Source of the DNA: Bondarzewia mesenterica
Taxonomy: Eukaryota; Basidiomycota; Agaricomycetes; Russulales; Bondarzewiaceae
Assembly: GCA_004802705.1 (NCBI GenBank)
Contig: SGPL01000056.1
Span: forward strand, 1 to 64,000
DNA: 64,000 nucleotides
Direction of reading: 5' to 3'
Shown: in pieces, positions 10,865-22,945 of the stretch
How the letters are laid out: every line of letters begins with the position of its first letter
Position numbering within the stretch: position 1 is the first letter of the stretch
Translations under genes and position numbers: made by a program
The notes under the pieces: generated by a model
What the model was told of the DNA's origin: nothing
Databases searched by the model: none
The model's input: only the letters and a program-made list of their open reading frames with translations

Positions 10865-11991
10865 ATGGGTCGCTCAGATATACCCTCTATCATCTTGCAA
10901 CATCTACAGAAGTTAGAGCCAGGCAACCAGTTTACGGGTAGCCTGCCTCGCGTTGATTCATCGTCAGGGAATCGGTACTTCGCCAAAGTCGGCTCCGCCG
11001 GAGAGAAAGAGCAGTATGTAGGCGAGGCGGAATCTCTCAAGGCCATGAGTGCTGCTGCACCGGGATTAGTACCCGATGTCCTCGCGTCTGGCGTGGTAGA
11101 TGACTCCGGACAAGAGTCTGCAAATGGCGAGGGGCGGCCATACTTCATATCGGAATACAAGGATCTCACGATATTGACGGATAGATCGGGAGAGGTGCTC
11201 GGGAGGAGGTTGGCGACGGAGATGCATCAGTACAAGAGCACGAATGGATTTGGATTCCATGTCCCTACGTTTTGCGGACCAACAAGGTTGAGGAACGGGT
11301 GGTATGAGACGTGGGAGAAGTGCTTTGATGTCATGATAGGGGATTTGTTGAATACTTTACAGGCGAGGGGGAAGTATGCAGAGATATGCCGGAAGGGAGA
11401 GGAAATAAGGAAAAGGTGTGTACCTAGAATTCTTGGACCGATTTCTTGAATGGTATGATATGTTGATTGAGGGTGGTACCTGCCTTGCTGGGTCCTCTCG
11501 ATATCGACCCGGTGCTTTTGCATGGGGATCTATGGGTGAGTCTGAAACAAGTTCTTCCTCACAACCAAGCTGACATATGCAAAAATAGAGCGGTAATACA
11601 GGAACCGACAGAAAGACCGGCGAACCCGTAATCTATGATCCTTCATCATTATATGGCCACAATGAAGCAGAGTAAGCACAGACACGGCAAAAGATGATCT
11701 GAGACTCACCTAAGTCGTTTGATCGTAGCCTCGCAATCGGTCGTATCTTCGGTGGTATACCGAGATCGTTTTTCACGACCTACGAAAAGTATTTCCCGAA
11801 GACAGAGCCAGTGGATCAGTACGAACTTCGAGGAGATCTGTACGAGCTCTTTCACTACTTGAACCATACCGTGTTGTTTGGTGTGAGTCTCTGGTGTTTT
11901 CAGAATTCGATGCAGCTGACAATATCTACAGGGAGGATATTCCGCCAGTGCCCTCCGCAAGATGGAAGAGCTCCTTCGGGCTGTAATCTAG
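10865..11991 (+). CDS. Fructosamine-3-kinase / ketosamine-3-kinase family
   Basis: Five exons (10865-11415, 11472-11535, 11589-11671, 11729-11882, 11932-11991) give 303 residues, the usual length of the family. These enzymes phosphorylate sugar adducts on glycated proteins, which makes the adducts fall off; fungal members act best on ribulosamines. Visible motifs: RYFAKVG (nucleotide-binding lysine), GEAESLKAM, YFISEYKDL, the catalytic loop LLHGDLWSGN, and DPSSLYGHNEADLAI with metal-binding residues, then GRIFGGIPRSFF. The C-terminal helix ends LRKMEELLRAVI. The start is chosen for its CACCATGG context and because the family begins close to this helix. All introns are 50-60 nt GT-AG. Confidence 0.9.
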
Positions 11992-12452
11992 ATTTTTAGT
12001 GGAGAAAAGCGATTCCGGCGCTTGGGATAGTTGTTTCGGGCCGTAGAATTTTTTGGATTCTTGCTGTGTTGCGCATTAAAATTGAGGGGAAAGCGGTATA
12101 GAGTCGTTGGGTAGTGAAAATTTTGAAGCTTGAGCTTGAAGCTTCGAGGCTCGATGGACAACTTGTTGGCAGTCAATTCAACCGACATCGAGGCTAACGA
12201 GACAGCGTGGGAATCGATGACTAAATAGAGTCGGTGTGCACAAATCCCATTCGTCAGCCGGAAACCTGAGTACACAACTCTTTCGTGTTCCTCGACAACT
12301 TCCCCGCGCCTCCTTCGTATCGACCGCACACGTCCTTCACTGAGACTGTCGGTATCTAACGGTTTCTTTGACCGCTCTTGAAACCCGCAGTTCGACGACC
12401 TTCCCTGAAAATCTCGAGTTTGTTGTCTTCTGCGTCAGCTTGTATTCCCAGA

Positions 12453-15400
12453 ATGAGTGCAGGTATGAGTATTAATTTCTCAGAATCACGCCCATGTTCA
12501 TCAAATTTATCTAGAACCAGCTGTTCCTGAGGAGGCTCCCTCTTACGAGGATCCGACATACGGCGCAGAGGAGGAAGAGGAAGAAGAAGAATACGAAGAG
12601 ATCACGCAGGAGGATTGTTGGACCGTCATCTCCAGCTTCTTCGAGGAGAAGGGTCTTGTCAGGCAGCAACTCGACTCATTTGACGAATTCGTGCAGAACA
12701 ATATGCAAGAGTTGATCGAAGAGAACGCGGACCTCGTCTTGGACCAGGCAGATCAGCACACTGGCCATGCCAACGATGTAACACGTCGCTACGAGCTTCA
12801 CTTCGGGCAGATCTTCCTCTCACGACCCACTGTTACGGAAGCGGATGGCTCTGTCGTTCCCGTATTTCCCCAGGAGGCACGTCTGCGGAACTTGACGTAT
12901 TCTGCTCCGCTTTATATCGACATCAAGAGGAAGTTCTCTGTGGGTCGCGAGGACCCAAATGGAACGCCCGGGGAGGTCAATTGGGAGGTCGAGTTAGATG
13001 ATACACTTGTCACAGACCCTCAAAAGGTGTGGGTTGGAAAGGTGAGTTTGCTCGTGGGTAGATGAACATGCAGCGGGCGCTCACATCGTTCTACAGCTTC
13101 CCATCATGCTGCGCTCGATGTTCTGCATTCTCGCACAGCTGACCGAAAAGGAGTTATACGACCTTAACGAGTGCCCTTATGACTCCGGCGGCTACTTCAT
13201 CATCAACGGCTCGGAGAAGGTTCTCATTGCCCAGGAGCGCATGGCGACGAATCACGTCTATGTTTTCGCGAAGGCACAGCCATCCCCTATCAACTTTTTG
13301 GCCGAGATCCGTTCTGCTGTTGAAAAAGGTGGGAAGACCATCAGTCAATTCCAGGTGAAGATGTATCACCGAAGTCAGGAGAAGACGGTACGTTTTCATA
13401 ACTTTCTACGAATTCCCTTCATTCATTGGTGGCATAATCAGTCTGGGAACGTGATGAAAGCTACCATTCCTTACATCAAGTCGACATACCGATCTGGGTC
13501 GTCTTCCGTGCTCTGGGCGTGATCTCCGACCGGGACATCCTCGAACATATCTGTTACGATATGCAGGATTCTCAAATGCTCGAAATGCTGAAGCCTTGTA
13601 TTGATGACGGCTTCGTGATTCAAGATCGCGAGGTTTGTATACTCCTTAATACTTATTTCTTCAGAACTCACTTTCCACTCAGATTGCTCTGGATTTCATT
13701 GGCAATCGTGGCACGACCACCGGTCTCTCACGCGAGCGCCGTCTGCGATATGCGCAGGAAATCTTGCAAAAGGAGATGCTACCGCATATATCTATGATGG
13801 AGGGGTCCGAGTCGAAGAAGGCGTATTTCTTTGGATACATGATCCACCGGTTGCTGCTTGCTGCCATGGAACGGAGAGAATTGGATGATCGTGATCATTT
13901 TGGGAAGAAGAGGTTGGACCTTGCGGGACCACTGCTCGCGAACTTATTCCGGATGCTCTTCAGGAAGTTGACGAGGGATGTGTACCGTTATCTGCAGAAG
14001 GTATGGCATCTCTGTTTTGTCTTTTGTGTATCGCCCTCCTAACATTACTATGCAGTGCGTCGAAACTCACAAGGAGTTCAATCTTAGTCTTGCTGTGAAG
14101 CATAACACCATCACAAACGGCTTGAAGTATTCACTTGCCACAGGGAACTGGGGTGATCAGAAGAAGTCAATGTCCTCGAAGGCAGGTGTCTCGCAAGTGC
14201 TTAACCGATACACTTATGCCTCGACACTGTCACATCTTCGTCGTTGCAATACACCCCTTGGCCGTGAGGGAAAGATCGCAAAGCCCCGTCAGCTCCATAA
14301 CACTCATTGGGGAATGGTGTGCCCTGCGGAGACGCCGGAGGGTCAGGCTTGCGGTCTTGTCAAAAACTTGGCTCTCATGGCCACCATCTCGGTCGGCTCC
14401 CCCTCTGGACCCGTGATCGATTTCTTGGAAGAGTGGGGTTTGGAGTCTTTGGAGGAGAATGCACATTCGGCGACACCCACCACCAAAATCTTCGTTAACG
14501 GTATCTGGATGGGTGTTCACAGAGATCCAGCGAACCTTATTTCGACAATTAAAAAGCTGCGTCGGAAAGACGATATCCATCCAGAAGTGTCCGTGGTACG
14601 GGATATTCGCGAACGGGAGTTGCGGCTGTACACCGACCCGGGGCGTGTATGCCGACCACTGTTTATTGTTGAGGATCAGCAACTTGCTTTGCAGAAGAAG
14701 CACATCAAGTGGCTCAACCAGGGTTGGCGGGATGACGATGGCACGCCGTTTAAGTGGAATAGCTTGATCAAGAACGGCGTCGTCGAGCTGCTCGATGCAG
14801 AGGAAGAGGAGACTGTCATGATTTGCATGACGCCAGAGGACCTACAGAACTCAAGGTTGCAGGGAAGCGGCGTTGATCCTCATGCAAATGATGGTGACTT
14901 CGATCCCGCGGCACGACTGAAGGCTGCCTCTGGCATTAACACGCATACGTGGACACATTGCGAGATTCATCCTAGTATGATTTTGGGCATTTGCGCGAGT
15001 ATCATTCCTTTCCCAGATCACAACCAGGTGTGTACTTCGCTTTTTCTCCGAGGATCTGTGCTTATACCTCCCAGTCACCACGTAATACGTACCAATCTGC
15101 CATGGGCAAACAAGCTATGGGCATCTATCTCACCAACTTCCTTGTTCGCATGGACACCATGGCCAACATTCTTTATTACCCGCAAAAGCCTCTTGCTACT
15201 ACTCGTTCCATGGAGTATTTGAAGTTCCGAGAGCTTCCCGCCGGCCAGAACGCCATTGTTGCCATCCTGTGCTACAGCGGATACAACCAGGAAGATTCCG
15301 TCATCATGAACCAGAGCTCGATAGATCGTGGTCTGTTCCGCAGCATCTACTATAGGAGTTACATGGATCTGGAGAAGAAGAGTGGTATACAGCAGTTGGA

Positions 15401-16684
15401 GGAGTTCGAGAAGCCGACGCGGGACACGACACTGCGAATGAAGCACGGAACGTACGACAAGATTGAGGACGATGGTCTCATCGCCCCTGGTACAGGTGTT
15501 ACGGGCGAAGACATCATCATCGGCAAGACCGCGCCTATACCGCCCGATAGCGAAGAGCTTGGCCAACGGACACGAACGCACACTCGTCGGGACGTGTCGA
15601 CACCGCTTAAGAGTACAGAAAGCGGTATCGTGGATCAGGTATTGATCACCACGAACTCTGAGGGACAGAAGTTCGTCAAAGTTCGGGTTCGTTCAACCCG
15701 TATTCCGCAGATTGGCGACAAGTTCGCATCTCGACACGGGCAGAAGGGTACGATTGGTATCACGTATCGTCAGGAGGACATGCCTTTCACTGCAGAAGGC
15801 ATCACACCGGATATCATCATTAACCCGCACGCCATTCCATCCCGTATGACTATCGGGCACTTGGTCGAGTGTCTACTCTCCAAGGTCGCGACCTTGATTG
15901 GTAACGAGGGTGATGCGACACCCTTTACCGAACTCACTGTCGAGTCCGTCTCAGCCTTCCTGCGGCAGCAAGGCTACCAGTCACGAGGCCTGGAAGTAAT
16001 GTACCACGGACACACTGGGCGGAAGTTGCAGGCACAGGTGTACCTCGGCCCAACGTACTACCAGCGGCTGAAGCATATGGTGGACGATAAGATCCATTCA
16101 CGTGCGAGGGGCCCGGTTCAGATCTTGACTAGGCAGCCAGTGGAGGGTCGTAGTCGTGACGGTGGTCTCCGTTTCGGAGAGATGGAACGTGATTGTATGA
16201 TTTCGCATGGTGTGGCTGGATTCTTGAAGGAACGGCTGTTCGATGCCAGTGATGCATACCGGTTGCATGTATGCGATATGTACGTGTCACTGGTGCTTCT
16301 TCGTGATCGTGTCCTCATCATTTTCTTTCAGATGTGGATTGACAGCTATTGCAAACTTGGTTTGTTTCTTTGTCTGTTTATATTGTGTCTGCAAAGCTAA
16401 CGATGCCTCAACGACAGAAAAAGCAGAGTTTCGAGGTACTGCCATATCCACCATCTCATCCATTGTCGTTGCTGATCGTGTTTGTAGTGTCGTGCTTGCA
16501 AAAACAAAACGGCGTGTTCGCAATTACACATTCCCTATGCAGCCAAGTTGCTGTTCCAGGTTTGTCCTTCATTTTGCAATCTGATTTCACATCTCTTATT
16601 TTTCTTTCCCTCTTCCAGGAATTGCAAAGCATGAACATCGCCGCTCGTCTCTACACAACCTCTTCAGGTCGCATACGGGACTAA
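12453..16684 (+). CDS. RPB2: RNA polymerase II second-largest subunit RPB2
   Basis: This is the beta-like subunit that forms one side of the Pol II active centre. Eleven exons (12453-12462, 12515-13041, 13097-13387, 13442-13632, 13683-14000, 14056-15027, 15075-16279, 16332-16359, 16418-16435, 16488-16559, 16619-16684) sum to 1232 residues plus stop if one missing base is supplied at about 13481-13483. The start codon is followed by only 10 coding bases before intron 1. Conserved blocks: [19 protein letters not shown] (lobe), the fork region [38 protein letters not shown], the hybrid-binding domain [31 protein letters not shown], and the C-terminal zinc ribbon CDICGL plus CRACKNKT. Three very short exons (28, 18 and 72 bases) encode the ribbon. 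The break lies in [19 protein letters not shown] and cannot be an intron. Confidence 0.97.
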
Positions 16685-16842
16685 CGTGTCTATTGGACAT
16701 TGTACTTGATTTTATACGGGTTGCTAAACACAACGGCGCATGTATTTTACTCACTATAATAGCACGTTTCACAAAATTAAATAATGACTGAGTATCGCAA
16801 GAGAAAAGCGTCCTCAAGCACTACACCCACCCCTTGATCCCC

Positions 16843-19282
16843 TTACTCATCCCTGTCCTTCGTTCTCGTGTCCCCGCCGCTCATCAGTCCCTCTCGCTCG
16901 TCCTCGTGGCCGTCATGATGTGATGACGACATGCGCCGAGTGGTACGTTGTTTTGCGACGTCCTCCTCATCAGACAGGTCGTGCGCGTCTTCATCCCCTA
17001 TCTCAAAGACGACGGCATCCTCGTGGAGCGAGCTCGCTCCGCGGTGGCCACCAACGAGCGTCGCTTCGTCGTCCTCGCGGTGTCGCGCTTCGGTGCGCCG
17101 CTCGATGGCTTCGAGGTCGTAGTCTTCGGCGTCCTCTTCGTCTTGAGCGAGCTCATCGGACATCATCAATGTGGATACCAGCATGTAATGAGCATTTATC
17201 AGGATGATGAGAGGAATTCACAAAATACTCATCTTCTATTGTTGGCGGAGGGTCGCCAGAGATAGGCGATGGAGGTGAAGGCAAATAGGAAAAGAAGGGC
17301 GAGCCAGCCGTCGAGGAGCCACCACCGGACTTTCCATGTCTTAGCAGCGTAGTCTTGAAAAGAACACTCAACAACAGAGCGTATGGCGAAGAACACAACG
17401 AACCTTCGGCAAGGCGTCCTGAGAACGATAGTGAGGAGACCACGAAAAAGATAGCAATAACCAGTACGACAAATAGAAGAATGTAATGCAGGCGCTGGAA
17501 CATTCGCAGCTTGTAATGCTGCTTCCTGGCCTTCAGCTGAGATATCGTGGCTATTTGTAATCGTCAGCGAAGGTAGACAGGAGATAGGTCAAGCAGATGC
17601 TACCGTTTAGTGAGTATAGAATCCACATCAGGAATCCACTTAGCGTAAATGCTAGGGGGACTACAAACATGAGCAAGACGATAGCAGATGCGGACTCAAA
17701 TTCGAGTTCGACAATGCCAACGGCATATAGAACTGAAAATAGAAGAGCATCAATTGCCTGGCCCTCACATGAGAAAAGGTGATGATGTACCTCCAAAGAT
17801 GAAATGAGCAACAGCCAAAAATTGGCATTTACGCATCGTGCGACCCAGGCTGTCTTTAACCACGCTAAGACCAAGAGACACTACGAGGAGCATAAAGAAA
17901 GAGAGTGAATTGCGGCCTGCATCGAGGATCGCTACGACGAAGAGGAAGACCGTCGACGCCGCTCCTTTTCCGTGAGCATTAAGATAGCGGTAATATGCTA
18001 TATTGCAGGGTTGGATAGTCAATCTGGACAATGAGAGGCTGTTGCATACCTAGATTGGCGACCATCTCAATGATCAAAAACCCTACAAGACCTGAGAGAT
18101 AATACTACAACAGAAAAAATGGGTGGTTAGCTGGCCGAGGAGAAAACGAACGGCATGAGCACCTGAATGGGAAGTAGCTCTGACAAGTGCCGATAACATA
18201 ACCATGCCCAGGCACCACCCAGGACGGCGTACACAATGAACATCACCAGATAGAACTGAGTAAAATCGGCATCTTAACAGTCCGTTACTAGACAGATAGA
18301 AAAAATGCATACAGTGACTTTTGGATAGTCGGTAGCTGGAAGCTGTCCTTTGAACTTATTTTGGAAGTGAACAAGCCCTTGATACTCTGGATGAATACCG
18401 GAAGATGTGTTTTGACGCGCGGCAACCTGCGGCATTGATGACTGCAGGACTGTGACGGGAACGACCGCTGCAGAACAGGATTATAAAGCCAAACTCTCGC
18501 CAACACCCTTAAAGAACTGAGCATACCGACGCAATAATAACCTGTCTTCCGCACAAAATACTGGATTGGATCCCTATAATAATAAATGCCAGAGGGGCTT
18601 GGATTGAGGGGCCCGTTTGACTGTCGCTTTGTGTAAGGTACAACGCCTCGAGGACGCCATGGAGAATCATATTCGCTAGGTGGTGGTGTTGGATTGCCAG
18701 AAGGATTGTCCCAGAAGCCCTTCGCAGATACATCTGAAGTAGACGCAGGGTCTGACGGAGTAGTAGAGGAGCCGCCACTACTGGGAAACGCGACGCGAGC
18801 GGACCAAAAGCTCGTGTCGTTGATTGACTTCCCTTCCGGAAGGTCGAGGATGAATCGCCCCATCTGAGACTGACTACAGAAGTCCACCTCTGACCGCGTC
18901 GGAGGTGCATATATACGTTTTCTGCTATGCGATGCCCATTAGGACCGAAAGGATGTGCAGCAAGCTGGACCGCATGGTAACTCACAGGCAAGGAGTCATC
19001 CGTCTCAGACGTCACTTTTCCAAGATACGGCGAGTCCTTCCACTCGTATATGACCATTGCCAGTTGGCCCTGAGACGTGCTGTCGAAGCTAACTTGTGCA
19101 AGGTGAGTACAGCTTATTGAGGAGGTATGCAGCGGCGTACCATTGATGTAGGTTTTACTATTACTCCACATGCCAGAGCATATTTGCCTAGAGTAGTCAG
19201 TGTCCAGCAAGGGGACATCATAGGCAGCAACGGTAAACGCTGCAGAGAGAAGGGAAGTGAGCAGCCCGAAGCTGCGTAACAT
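16843..19282 (-). CDS. Lung seven-transmembrane receptor / Ptm1-like protein
   Basis: A type of seven-helix membrane protein found in the Golgi and endosomal system (yeast Ptm1; human GPR107/108 relatives). ATG at 19282 opens a signal peptide (FGLLTSLLSAAFTVAAYDV). The lumenal domain follows, with CSGMWSNSKTYINGT, VIYEWKDSPYLGK and the long FILDLPEGKS segment. Hydrophobic helices then appear in order: TFYLVMFIVYAVLGGAWAWL, YYLSGLVGFLIIEMVANL, AASTVFLFVVAILDAGRNSL, LSFFMLLVVSLGLSVVK, QFLAVAHFIFGVLYAVGIVE, ASAIVLLMFVVPLAFTLSGF and LHYILLFVVLVIAIFFVV. The cytosolic tail is strongly acidic (AQDEEDAEDYDLEAIE) and ends RTKDRDE. About ten exons with short introns. The family order of signal peptide, ectodomain, seven helices and acidic tail is complete. 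Confidence 0.88.
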
Positions 19283-19421
19283 ATTGGTGGGATTGAGGGG
19301 TTGTTGACGTCTGTTGCTCAGCGCAGTTGTATAAGTCTGCTGCCCAGTTTGGCAATTGTACACGATATACTGTGCTCGTCACTTATGACCACTCTCTCCC
19401 GCTGACTCTCCCTTGTCCATC

Positions 19422-21289
19422 ATGCTCGGCGACGACGAGGACGTTTTTGATAGCGTCACCTGGGAATCGCCTTCCGTTCCTGCGTATGACACTGGCGAGC
19501 ACCCTTCTGTACCCTCAGGTCCTGGTTTCATACAGAGCACCTTTGAGAGCGAAGACGAGCGCGGCCCTCACGCTCCCAAATGGGAGGGATACTTGGTTAC
19601 TTCTGTCAAAGACCCAGTTAAGGAGTTGGCCGAAACCAAAGATGCATACGTCTCATACTTGGTTTCTGCCAAGGTCAGTTTGTACTTGACTGCGCCGCAC
19701 GGCTATTCTCATGCATTCGTGTATAGACCAATCTCCCCATATTTTCAACTCCTAGCCCGTCCGCTCGCAGACGCTTCCAAGATTTTGTCTTCCTTAGGAA
19801 TCATCTGTCTAAGGACTTCCCAGCATGCGTTGTTCCTCCATTACCAGACAAGCATCGACTTGGTTTGTCCTAAGTCATTCACTCATCCAATCGCGGACCT
19901 GAATGTTCCTGTCTTGTATCTTAGAGTACATTACTGGGGACAGATTCAGTCCCGAGTTCATGGAACGCAGACGCCAGGAGTAGGTGTCCCCCACTTTCTG
20001 TGGCTAATCTCTTGCACTCATGCTATTAATCCAGCCTGCATCGTTTCTTGCAGCGATTGTCACGTCATCCGACACTTCAACGGAGCACGCTCGTTCGTGC
20101 ATTCTTTGAATCAACAGAATGGGTAAGTCTGCCTTGCTACCGACCTCTCCTCTTGCTTAATTCAACTTCTTCAGCATGTCATCATGCATCAACATATAGC
20201 TCACCCACCAGTTCCTGACCAGTCATCAGGCGTCATTGACAACATCTCCGATACCCTCCTCAACGCATTCTCGCGCGTACGAAAACCGGACGAACGCTTT
20301 CTTGCGATGCGCGAGGATGTTGACAAGTTCGAGGAAAGCCTGGCGACCTCCGAGCGATTATGGATGCGAGTTCGTAGTCGGACAACGGGTAAGCTTCTTA
20401 CCTCTTAACCCTGCAAATGCGGGATCTAAGACTGAACGAGCGGGTAACCCGGACTCGCCTGGTGAAGATCTCACGGCGGATTATCACGACATGGCGGTTG
20501 CAGTGCAAGGCCTTGGTTTCCTGGAATCTGGAATCACAGACCAACTGAATCATTTCTCAAACACATTGCTGGAATTTTCTGCTCTATTGCGTCACACTGT
20601 AAGAGTCCTTTACTCGATCACCTCACACAAGACCTTCTTACCTTAGGGGCCGACACGCAGACACAAAATACAATTGATCCCTTCCTCGTTCACTTACACT
20701 CCCTTTTAACATATTCTCATGCCCATCGAGCCGTCTTGAAGCTGCGCGACCAGAAGCAGCTAGATCTCGAAGAACTCACGGATTACCTGTCGGGTGTCAC
20801 GGCTGAGCGAGACAGACTGTCCGCCATTATCAGCGGACATGCAGGAAGCGCGGGGTTGGGTATCGGTGCATACCTCAGAGATAAGGTTGATGCGATCCGG
20901 GGCGCAGACGACGATAGGAGTCGTGTGGAGAGGATGAGGAAGTTGGACCTCAAGATTAAAGAGGTTAGGATTTTAAGACAGTTGTTCGTATTGATTCACT
21001 GTTCACGACTCTGCCCTACAGCTGCAAGACGCTGTAACAACGGCGCATGAGACATCTGATGCCTTCAGTGATGAAACGCTACGCGAACAGGCCATTTTTC
21101 ATTACGCAAAGGAATCAGAGCTGAAGGAGATGCTGACGAATCTTGCAGATGGACAAATCGAACTGTATAAGAGCGTACGTCTATGATTCTCTATTGTATA
21201 TGATTCACTCTTATGATACCTCTTATCAGGCCATGGAAGAATGGGAGAGGATCATCCCAATAATCCAACGCATACGCGTGGACGTCTAG
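19422..21289 (+). CDS. SNX4: Sorting nexin SNX4/Atg24 (PX-BAR)
   Basis: SNX4 binds PI3P on endosomes, bends membrane through its BAR domain, and works in recycling to the trans-Golgi and in selective autophagy. The N-terminus is acidic (MLGDDEDVFDSVTWES). The PX domain starts at WEGYLVTSVKDPVKE and contains the lipid-binding core ARRRFQDFVFLRNHL and VVPPLPDKHRL, then FSPEFMERRRQ. After FFESTEW comes the BAR region with the helices DERFLAMREDVDKFEESLA, VAVQGLGFLESGITDQL, HRAVLKLRDQKQLDLEELT, DRSRVERMRKLDLKIKEL and ESELKEMLTNLADGQIELYK, ending RIRVDV. A TTG nine bases upstream is in frame, but the ATG at 19422 is the proper start. The gap to the divergent Ptm1-like gene is 139 bp. Confidence 0.9.
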
Positions 21290-21473
21290 TATTCCACTTC
21301 CCGTCACACCCAATCTATTGCATATCCAGTCAAGTTTCTAGCTGTATTTTACAATATTCACATTCTTCGTACACTGTCTCATTTGTTATCTATACCTTGA
21401 CGTATCGTATTTCATTCAGAATTAAATAAAATGAAGTCGTGGAATGAAAGTGGGACAAAAAGCCGAAAACAAA

Positions 21474-22574
21474 TTACCCGCCGCGCTCCCTTTCTTTCCC
21501 CTTAGACGGCTTAGTTTCAGAGAGCGCGCGTAGCTTCTCTTCCGACTCCTGCACGGCCAGAGATAACTGTCAAACGAGTCTGTAAGCGGGATTCCCCAAC
21601 AGTGGTAGAACCGGGATACATTAATTATACCCGTGTCCACAGCTCTGACCATATGCAGGTGTGCTTCGTCAGCTGCTCCTGATGTTGTATGTTCGGTCGA
21701 TGCTGGGATCCACGGAGGAGGATCGTCCTGTCGCGAAATTCAGATGGACCAAAACCAATGCATCGCATACTGAATTACCTTCGCGTTGGCTGGCCCGACG
21801 GAGGGTGCCTCACCATCTCGTAGCTCCAAGACAATCGCGAATGTGTTATCTTCTGGAGAAATAAATACGTTTTGTCACGGAGACATAGCATCAATGAAAG
21901 TTGAGTTACCACTCGGAGGCAGTTGACCCAGCTGCGCTTCGATCATGTTGAGCTTGACCAGGAAGGACCGAAAATACTGGCCCAGGGTAGCTGAAGAAAT
22001 CGTGTCTTGAACGCTTCGTAAAAAATGAGGTCTCAGTATTTACGGTCTCATGCCACTGGAGGGACATTGATTACCTAGTGTCCTTGTTGTACGATTCGAC
22101 TTCGATCATATTTTGAATGGAGAAGATGAACCGTTCCAGAGCGATATCGTCCTTGTCCTTGATGACAACAACGACCTTGTCAACTTTGCCCTACGTTGAG
22201 AATGGGATGAATTGGTATGTCACAGGGGAAAGCACGATGCTCACAAGGACAAGTTCTTCCCCGACCGCCCGTATGGCACCAGAAATGTACTCATTCAGAC
22301 CTGGATGACGAGATTGGAACACAGGTGTGTCGTACTTCTTCCGGCGGACGAAAAGATCGGCAGGGTAGATCTGGCGGACATATAGAATTGTATGTATGGC
22401 GACCTCGACTGCTATGCCAATGAAAATCAGATGCAAAGAAGAACGTAAAATGACGCACTAAATTCCGTAATCCCTCGAACAGTTTCTATGAAAAGGGCTA
22501 TGGGTTCAGTTATGGATCAAACTGAGTATCATCACGCGCTCACGGTTGAAAGTCAGAGAAGAGTTAGGCGGCAT
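21474..22574 (-). CDS. REV7: HORMA protein REV7 / MAD2L2
   Basis: REV7 is the HORMA adaptor of translesion polymerase zeta and of DNA-end protection complexes. The start exon is only 31 bases (22574-22544), followed by a 27-base exon (22485-22459) and then an exon starting at 22408; together they read MPPNSSLTFNQTVRGIT-EFIEVAIHTILYVRQIYP. HORMA landmarks follow: LFVRRKKYDTPVFQS, HPGLNEYISGAIRAVGEEL, GKVDKVVVVIKDKDDIALERF, FSIQNMIE and a late NTFAIVLELRDGEAP. The C-terminus carries a charged tail (ESEEKLRALSETKPSKG) ending GGG-type at TAA 21474-21476. Introns near the 5' end are about 50-60 nt GT-AG. Length and motif order match the family; the safety-belt tail after the core is less conserved and its exons are less sure. 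Confidence 0.87.
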
Positions 22575-22945
22575 TTGACATCTCCGGGGAAAAGGAAAGG
22601 TTGTCCTGGATGCTGGACGGATAGTGCTATTGCAGTGACGTTCGGAGCCACAACACTAATCCCCGTACTACCCCGCAGCCGCGGACTCCAACCTAGCCCG
22701 TGGTTTGGCTCCAAGGCGCATCGACAATTTGTGCCAAGCGACCATAAAGTTTGTCATGACAGAATCACATAACTTGTCAAGATATATGAGGATATATGCC
22801 GCTCTAAGTATGCTATTACATGCGTGCATCAACGGATATAAGCGTAGAATACGAAGCGCTGTCTGATACACGTGCATCGGAAGAGAAGTTGCGCCAACTA
22901 CTATACCTGAGGTCCAAGGGAAAAGGGGAAAAGGGAGAAAGGAAA
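22575..22945. promoter_or_regulatory. Gap between MFS stop and REV7 start
   Basis: A 371-bp tandem gap on the minus strand that should carry the terminator of the MFS gene and the promoter of REV7. No open frame here resembles a protein and I see no obvious structured element. Confidence 0.35.
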
